From CAZVCJ01 sp964625745 (GTDB lineage Bacteria; Chloroflexota; Anaerolineae; VGOG01): a DNA stretch of 9,472 bases. This document shows positions 6,586 to 9,472 of this stretch, in pieces. The position numbers were made by a program, and so were the translations under genes. The notes beneath the pieces are model-generated. The model made no database searches, was not told the DNA's origin, and worked only from the letters and a program-made list of their open reading frames with translations. The DNA lies in assembly GCA_964625745.1 (NCBI GenBank), contig CAZVCJ010000150.1:1-9472 (forward strand). Reading direction: 5' to 3'. Every line of letters starts with the position of its first letter. The stretch's first letter is position 1.

Positions 6586-6598
6586 ACTCACGGTGAGT
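6586..6598. promoter_or_regulatory. Perfect palindrome in the leader of the GWI-repeat gene
   Basis: ACTCAC G GTGAGT is a perfect 6-bp inverted repeat around one base, 27-39 bases upstream of ATG 6559. It could be an operator or a short leader hairpin. I see no convincing -35/-10 pair beside it, so the role is open. Confidence 0.3.
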
Positions 6599-6666
6599 TT
6601 GTGGGGTAGCACCGACTGCGACGCAATGGCCACCGAGTACCCCGCGTGCATCAGTTCCCCCCATAC

Positions 6667-6740
6667 AACACTACATCGAATTGAGAAAGGAACGAATTCC
6701 CTGTTCCTGTTTCGTTTTACTCCGAATTCGTTGTAGTGTT
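6667..6740. repeat. 74-base inverted repeat between genes
   Basis: AACACTACATCGAATT (6667-6682) and AATTCGTTGTAGTGTT (6725-6740) are inverted copies with one mismatch in 16. The 42 bases between contain a smaller pair AGGAAC / GTTCCT and a third GAATT core. The DNA is much richer in A+T than its surroundings. It lies upstream of the GWI-repeat gene and beyond the end of the shorter DUF1566 gene. It could be a regulatory site, a small insertion remnant or a cruciform, and it lacks a T-tract. Confidence 0.55.
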
Positions 6741-6773
6741 TCGGCCAGGGGGACACCCCTCTTGCAACCCCCC

Positions 6774-6805
6774 GTCAAAGCGTCCAAAGAGTCAAAGGGC
6801 CTAAG
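6774..6805. repeat. Short tandem octamers downstream of the shorter DUF1566 gene
   Basis: Four imperfect 8-mers follow each other: GTCAAAGC, GTCCAAAG, AGTCAAAG, GGCCTAAG. The equivalent flank of the other DUF1566 gene (7718-7772) has the same units, split by a 24-base insertion. The duplication that produced the two genes therefore included this 3' flank. Confidence 0.6.
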
Positions 6806-6809
6806 CATC

Positions 6810-7625
6810 TCATTGTCCGCCACGCACCGGCCACAGGGGGTTGGTGTCCGTCTTGCCCAGGCTGTACACCTCGCCGAGGTTCAGGCCCACGCCCCAGGCG
6901 CCCGACGTGTCGAGGGCGTAGGTGGTACTCGTCCAGTAGGAGCAGGACTGGACGTTGTAGAAGGGATGGCCGCTCGGCAGCGCATCATAGGAACTCCCAT
7001 AGTCAATCAAGCTCTGCATCTCCCGCACGTTGGGCAGCCGCCAGTCGCCCTGGACAGAGCCATCGCTCAGGTCACATTCGCCGCTGTTCAGCGTGTTGGC
7101 GTCGCTCAAAGCCGTCGCCCAGGTTTTCAGCCCAAAGCAGTCGGCGTCCTTCAGCCAGATCAGCCCCGTCAGGTTGTCGGTCACCGTGCCGTCGCCATTG
7201 TCCGTGAAGCGCGGGACCGGCCAGGCTACGCCTTTCTCCAAATCGCCGTCATCCCCATCGGCATCTTTGGTCGTCTGCCCGGTCTTGGGAACACCAGCTC
7301 CACCGCCAGCGGCGGCAGTACCCGTCTGCAATCCCCATTCTCCCGCAGCCACGTTCAACCCCCAAAAGGTCTTACCACTGGCCACGTCCCCTGTGGCGGC
7401 CCCATTGGCGTCATCCTTTGCCGGGGACTTGTCCATGATTTCGTTCAGGGTGTGCATCGTCCCTGTCCCAGGCCCGGCGGCGGGTTCGGTGAAGGTGCTT
7501 TGCGCCCCCGCTGCGCCGCTGTCCAGGCGGTTGTAGATGTCCTCCAGGGTGTACATCTTCGCGGCGTCAGAATCAGGGCCGCCGGGGGAATCCAGCGTCC
7601 CCACTGCCGCTGATAGCCGCCCCAC
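6810..7625 (-). CDS. DUF1566 (Lcl_C-type) protein, 5' end broken by a frameshift
   Basis: Paralog of the intact neighbour at 7777-9372, 271 residues from the in-frame GTG at 7623-7625. The N-terminal module (YTLEDIYNRL, GAQSTFTEPAAGPGTGTMH, LNEIMDKSPAKDD; about 25-72) is nearly identical to the neighbour's, but its meaning is unknown. Residues about 139-271 form the DUF1566 domain: FTDNGDGTVTDNLTGLIWL, DWRLPNVREMQSLID, HPFYNVQS, YWTSTT and the end WPVRGGQ. It lacks the fibre-like repeats of the longer paralog. A good ribosome site (AGGAGG, 7668-7673) and an ATG (7658-7660) lie upstream in the wrong frame. They begin a truncated signal peptide, so the gene as assembled would give a non-exported protein from an unsupported GTG. 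It is probably a pseudogene, or else an assembly error. The C-terminal 50 codons are a candidate hypervariable region. Confidence 0.75.
   Translation of the reverse strand: MGRLSAAVGTLDSPGGPDSDAAKMYTLEDIYNRLDSGAAGAQSTFTEPAAGPGTGTMHTLNEIMDKSPAKDDANGAATGDVASGKTFWGLNVAAGEWGLQTGTAAAGGGAGVPKTGQTTKDADGDDGDLEKGVAWPVPRFTDNGDGTVTDNLTGLIWLKDADCFGLKTWATALSDANTLNSGECDLSDGSVQGDWRLPNVREMQSLIDYGSSYDALPSGHPFYNVQSCSYWTSTTYALDTSGAWGVGLNLGEVYSLGKTDTNPLWPVRGGQ
6813..6962 (-). other. Candidate hypervariable C-terminal region, shorter paralog
   Basis: Fifty codons from HPF to the final Gln. Compared with 7780-7929 there is no gap, the framework residues (VQS, YW, TT, AW, GV, KT, WPVRGGQ) are kept, and 22 residues differ. 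The pattern resembles the variable repeat of a DGR target gene. No template repeat or reverse transcriptase is visible in the window. Confidence 0.45.
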
Positions 7626-7660
7626 ACCGCCACGATAAGAAGGATGGATCTGATACGCAT
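7626..7660 (-). pseudogene. Detached start and signal-peptide fragment of the shorter DUF1566 gene
   Basis: From ATG 7658-7660 (AGGAGG seven bases upstream) the frame reads MRIRSILLIVAV and then runs off into unrelated WGGYQRQWG. The paralog begins MRSRYVLIAVVLVILAFGVE and joins RLSAA in frame. Aligning both at GGTGTGG(A/G)GCGGCTA shows 51 bases from ATG to that point in the paralog but only 32 here. This is a net loss of 19 bases that removes the hydrophobic core and shifts the frame. Confidence 0.65.
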
Positions 7661-7736
7661 GGTCCTACCTCCTCATTGATTTTCCATTGGCCCCCAACAG
7701 GGCCTCCCTTGCCTCCCGTCAAAGCGCCCAAAGTTG

Positions 7737-7757
7737 GTCCTGAGCCTGACGAAGGGC
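7737..7757. repeat. Dispersed CCTGAG...CGAAGGG repeat between the two DUF1566 genes
   Basis: TCCTGAGCCTGACGAAGGGC lies between the two near-identical blocks GTCAAAGCGCCCAAAG (7718-7733) and GTCAAAGCGCCAAAG (7758-7772). In the paralogous flank (6774-6805) the matching blocks are separated by a single A, so about 24 bases appear to have been inserted here. Confidence 0.7.
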
Positions 7758-7776
7758 GTCAAAGCGCCAAAGATTC

Positions 7777-9372
7777 TCATTGCCCGCCACGCACGGGCCA
7801 CACGTAGGAGGTGAACGTCTTACTACCGAGGCTCACGTCGCCGCTGACCAGGTACACGCCCCAGGCGAGGTCTGTGGAACTCGCCTCGGTAGTACTCGAC
7901 CAGTAGTAGTACGACTGGACGCCGGTGAACGGATGGCCGGCTGGCAGATAAGGTTCGGGCCGGCCTGGATCAAAAAGGCTCCGCAACTCATTGATATTGG
8001 GCAGCCGCCAGTCGCCAGCGCTGGAACCATCGCTCAACCCACACGTCCCACTCGCCAAGCTATTCGCTGCCGAAAGCGCCGTTGCCCAAGCCCCTTTGCC
8101 ATCCGCATCAGTTCCCGCTAGATCACTGCAGGTCGCATCCTGCAGCCAGATCAACCCCGTCAGATTGTCCGTCACCGTCCCATTCCCATTATCCGTAAAC
8201 CCGCCCGAACACGTGAACGACGTCCGGTTGTACCCCCCGAAGGAAGAGCCAGGCGAAGGCGCCACGACGGGCAGACCCCCATTCCGATACTCCCCATCCT
8301 GTCCCGTACCCGTGCAGGATATTGAGCCGCCAGGGGAATCCCAGCAACTGGTCTGCCCCGTTTTCGCTACATATTGAAGAATACTGCCCGTTACGCCGAA
8401 AATCGTCACCCCGCACTTGATATTGCCGGCCACCAGGTCCGCATCGCCTTCCACCTTTCCCGAACCGTTGTGGTAGCCCTCGGCAATCGTCTGGTTGGTC
8501 GTCGTGGGCACGATCGTCACCGCACCGTGGTTCGACATGGTGCCATTGATCCCGGCTGCGCTCGCATTGGAAAAGGTCTTGCCGGTCAGGACATCCCCGG
8601 CTGCGGCATTCCCGGTCGCCTGGATCACGCTGCCGGTCACACCAAAGATGTTTGCTCCTTGCTTGATATTGCCGGCCACCAGATCCGAATCGTTGGCTGT
8701 GGCCGTCTTTCCCGAATAGAGCCCGTCCGGGATGTTGAATGTCTTGGACCCGTCCGGCCCATTGACATTGTTCCCAGCCGCAACGTTGCCGGTTACCTCG
8801 CTCCCGTCAACCCAGGCTTTCTTGCCTTGCAGAATATCGCCCGCCGCCGCGTCGCCGGAACTGGTGTTCACCACGTTCGAGTTGCCAGCCACGCCATAGA
8901 TGCTGACGGTGCTCCTGATATTGCCGGAGGCTAGATCGGTGTCCACCGCCGAAAGATCAAAGGCGTTGTAATAGCCCGCCGCCTGATTGACGGTCGAATT
9001 GTCCACCGTCTGAGTAGCAAGGTTGCCGGTTTGCAGTCCCCATTGTCCACCGGTCAGCCCCCAGAATTTCTTGCCCGCCGCCACATCCACTGTGGTGGCG
9101 CCACTGGTGTCATCCTTTGCCGGGGACTTGGCCATGATCTCGTTCAGGTCGTGCATCGTCCCCGTCCCCGGCCCGGCAGCCGGTTCGGTGAAGGTACTCT
9201 GCGCACCCGCTGCCCCGGTATCCAGACGGTTGTAGATGTCCTGCAGGGTGTACGAGTTTGTAGCACCGGGCGCAGCGGGGGAATCTGTGGTTCCCGTTGC
9301 GGCTGATAGCCGCTCCACACCGAATGCCAGGATGACCAATACGACAGCGATTAGTACGTATCTGCTACGCAT
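7777..9372 (-). CDS. Secreted DUF1566 (Lcl_C-type) protein with fibre-like repeats
   Basis: Predicted exported protein of 531 residues, role unknown. I start at ATG 9370-9372: GAGGAG lies eight bases upstream and the product opens with a proper signal peptide (MRSRYVLIAVVLVILAFGVE, cleavage near LSA). The open frame continues to 9438 without signal character. The N-terminal module (41-88: YTLQDIYNRL, STFTEPAAGPGTGTMH, LNEIMAKSPAKDD) is shared with the shorter paralog. Residues about 95-335 hold repeated AAGD(I/V)LxGK units and three DxDLxxGNI...I(F/Y)GVxG units (145-163, 228-247, 310-329). One GYHNGSGKVEG segment resembles modules of phage tail and surface proteins. KTGQTSCWDS and CTGTGQDG (337-360) precede the DUF1566 domain (about 391-531: GFTDNGNGTVTDNLTGLIWL, DWRLPNINELRSL, YYWSSTT, WPVRGGQ). 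The last 50 residues look hypervariable. Binding of an external target is inference. Confidence 0.85.
   Translation of the reverse strand: MRSRYVLIAVVLVILAFGVERLSAATGTTDSPAAPGATNSYTLQDIYNRLDTGAAGAQSTFTEPAAGPGTGTMHDLNEIMAKSPAKDDTSGATTVDVAAGKKFWGLTGGQWGLQTGNLATQTVDNSTVNQAAGYYNAFDLSAVDTDLASGNIRSTVSIYGVAGNSNVVNTSSGDAAAGDILQGKKAWVDGSEVTGNVAAGNNVNGPDGSKTFNIPDGLYSGKTATANDSDLVAGNIKQGANIFGVTGSVIQATGNAAAGDVLTGKTFSNASAAGINGTMSNHGAVTIVPTTTNQTIAEGYHNGSGKVEGDADLVAGNIKCGVTIFGVTGSILQYVAKTGQTSCWDSPGGSISCTGTGQDGEYRNGGLPVVAPSPGSSFGGYNRTSFTCSGGFTDNGNGTVTDNLTGLIWLQDATCSDLAGTDADGKGAWATALSAANSLASGTCGLSDGSSAGDWRLPNINELRSLFDPGRPEPYLPAGHPFTGVQSYYYWSSTTEASSTDLAWGVYLVSGDVSLGSKTFTSYVWPVRGGQ
7780..7929 (-). other. Candidate hypervariable C-terminal region, longer paralog
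   Basis: Fifty codons from HPF to the final Gln, the counterpart of 6813-6962. Both regions carry NNC or NNT codons at 16 of the 22 differing positions (for example GGC/TAC, AAC/GTC, CTC/AGC, GAC/TTC). Framework codons such as AAG ACG and ACC are identical even at third positions. Confidence 0.45.
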
Positions 9373-9415
9373 GATAGCATCTCCTCGTGAATTGTGTAAT
9401 TGTGTGAAGTTCCGC

Positions 9416-9444
9416 ATAATGACGGTGGTTTCGCTCATTTACAA
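9416..9444 (-). promoter_or_regulatory. Weak promoter candidate for the longer DUF1566 gene
   Basis: On the minus strand TTGTAA (plus 9439-9444) and CATTAT (plus 9416-9421) are separated by 17 bases and each match the -35/-10 consensus at four of six positions. They lie about 44-72 bases before ATG 9372. Downstream, the leader (plus 9388-9410) contains short direct repeats of AATTGTGT type. The match is weak and could be chance. Confidence 0.3.
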
Positions 9445-9472
9445 TCAAGGGCTGGCTAATAGCGGTTGTCCG

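Noticed and set aside
6560..6664. 35-residue N-terminal extension of the GWI-repeat protein from 6664
   Set aside because: It would bury the signal peptide; ATG 6559 has a ribosome site and a normal export signal.
7620..7640. Programmed -1 frameshifting joining the ATG frame to the DUF1566 frame
   Set aside because: No standard slippery heptamer, and the paralog comparison shows missing DNA that removes the signal core, which frameshifting would not restore.
9373..9438. 22-residue N-terminal extension of the longer DUF1566 protein
   Set aside because: It overlaps the candidate promoter and leader repeats; ATG 9372 has GAGGAG and starts the signal peptide directly.

Overview
The window looks like a fragment of a high-GC, probably uncultured bacterial genome. 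It encodes several secreted or surface repeat proteins around one housekeeping-type repair gene. I lean towards Chloroflexota (Anaerolineae-like). The clues are a PT-rich secreted protein ending YLPIILKNYP, a choice-of-anchor-U-type protein ending in VGGIVVPLN, a hydrophobic stretch and an RRRR tail, and 'NVGIGTTSP' fibre-like repeats. This placement is recognition by eye, not a search result.

Left part (1-2660, + strand). A 635-residue secreted fibre-like protein carries five NVGIGT repeats. It is followed by a small leftover reading frame that looks like the discarded C-terminus of a related protein, and then by a 169-residue secreted protein with a Thr/Pro linker. A good intrinsic terminator (2695-2726) closes this unit.

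Centre (2853-5129, + strand). A full RecD2-type 5'-3' helicase gene, with all main superfamily 1 motifs, carries an unusual in-frame insertion of about 26 codons that contains a short dispersed repeat. After its stop lies a 398-base gene-free stretch (5130-5527) packed with hairpins. These include a head-to-head pair of REP-like GTA(G)-hairpins with covarying stems, enclosed by two larger hairpin arms, and then two terminator-like hairpins facing the convergent gene.

Right part (5528-9372, - strand). There are three secreted-protein genes: a GWI-repeat protein with a C-terminal anchor, and two paralogous DUF1566 (Lcl_C-type) proteins. One paralog (6810-7625) has lost its signal peptide by a frameshifting deletion. 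The other (7777-9372) is intact and carries extra fibre-like repeats. The last 50 residues of the two paralogs align without gaps but differ at 22 positions, mostly at NNC/NNT codons, while the framework is conserved. This is the pattern expected of diversity-generating retroelement (DGR) targets, although no reverse transcriptase or template repeat lies in the window.

A short dispersed repeat (core CCTGAG...CGAAGGG) occurs three times: inside recD2, inside the anchor of the GWI-repeat protein, and between the two DUF1566 genes. For the third copy, the paralogous flank provides an apparent empty site. Overall the window suggests a cell-surface repertoire shaped by module exchange, small mobile repeats and possibly targeted hypermutation.
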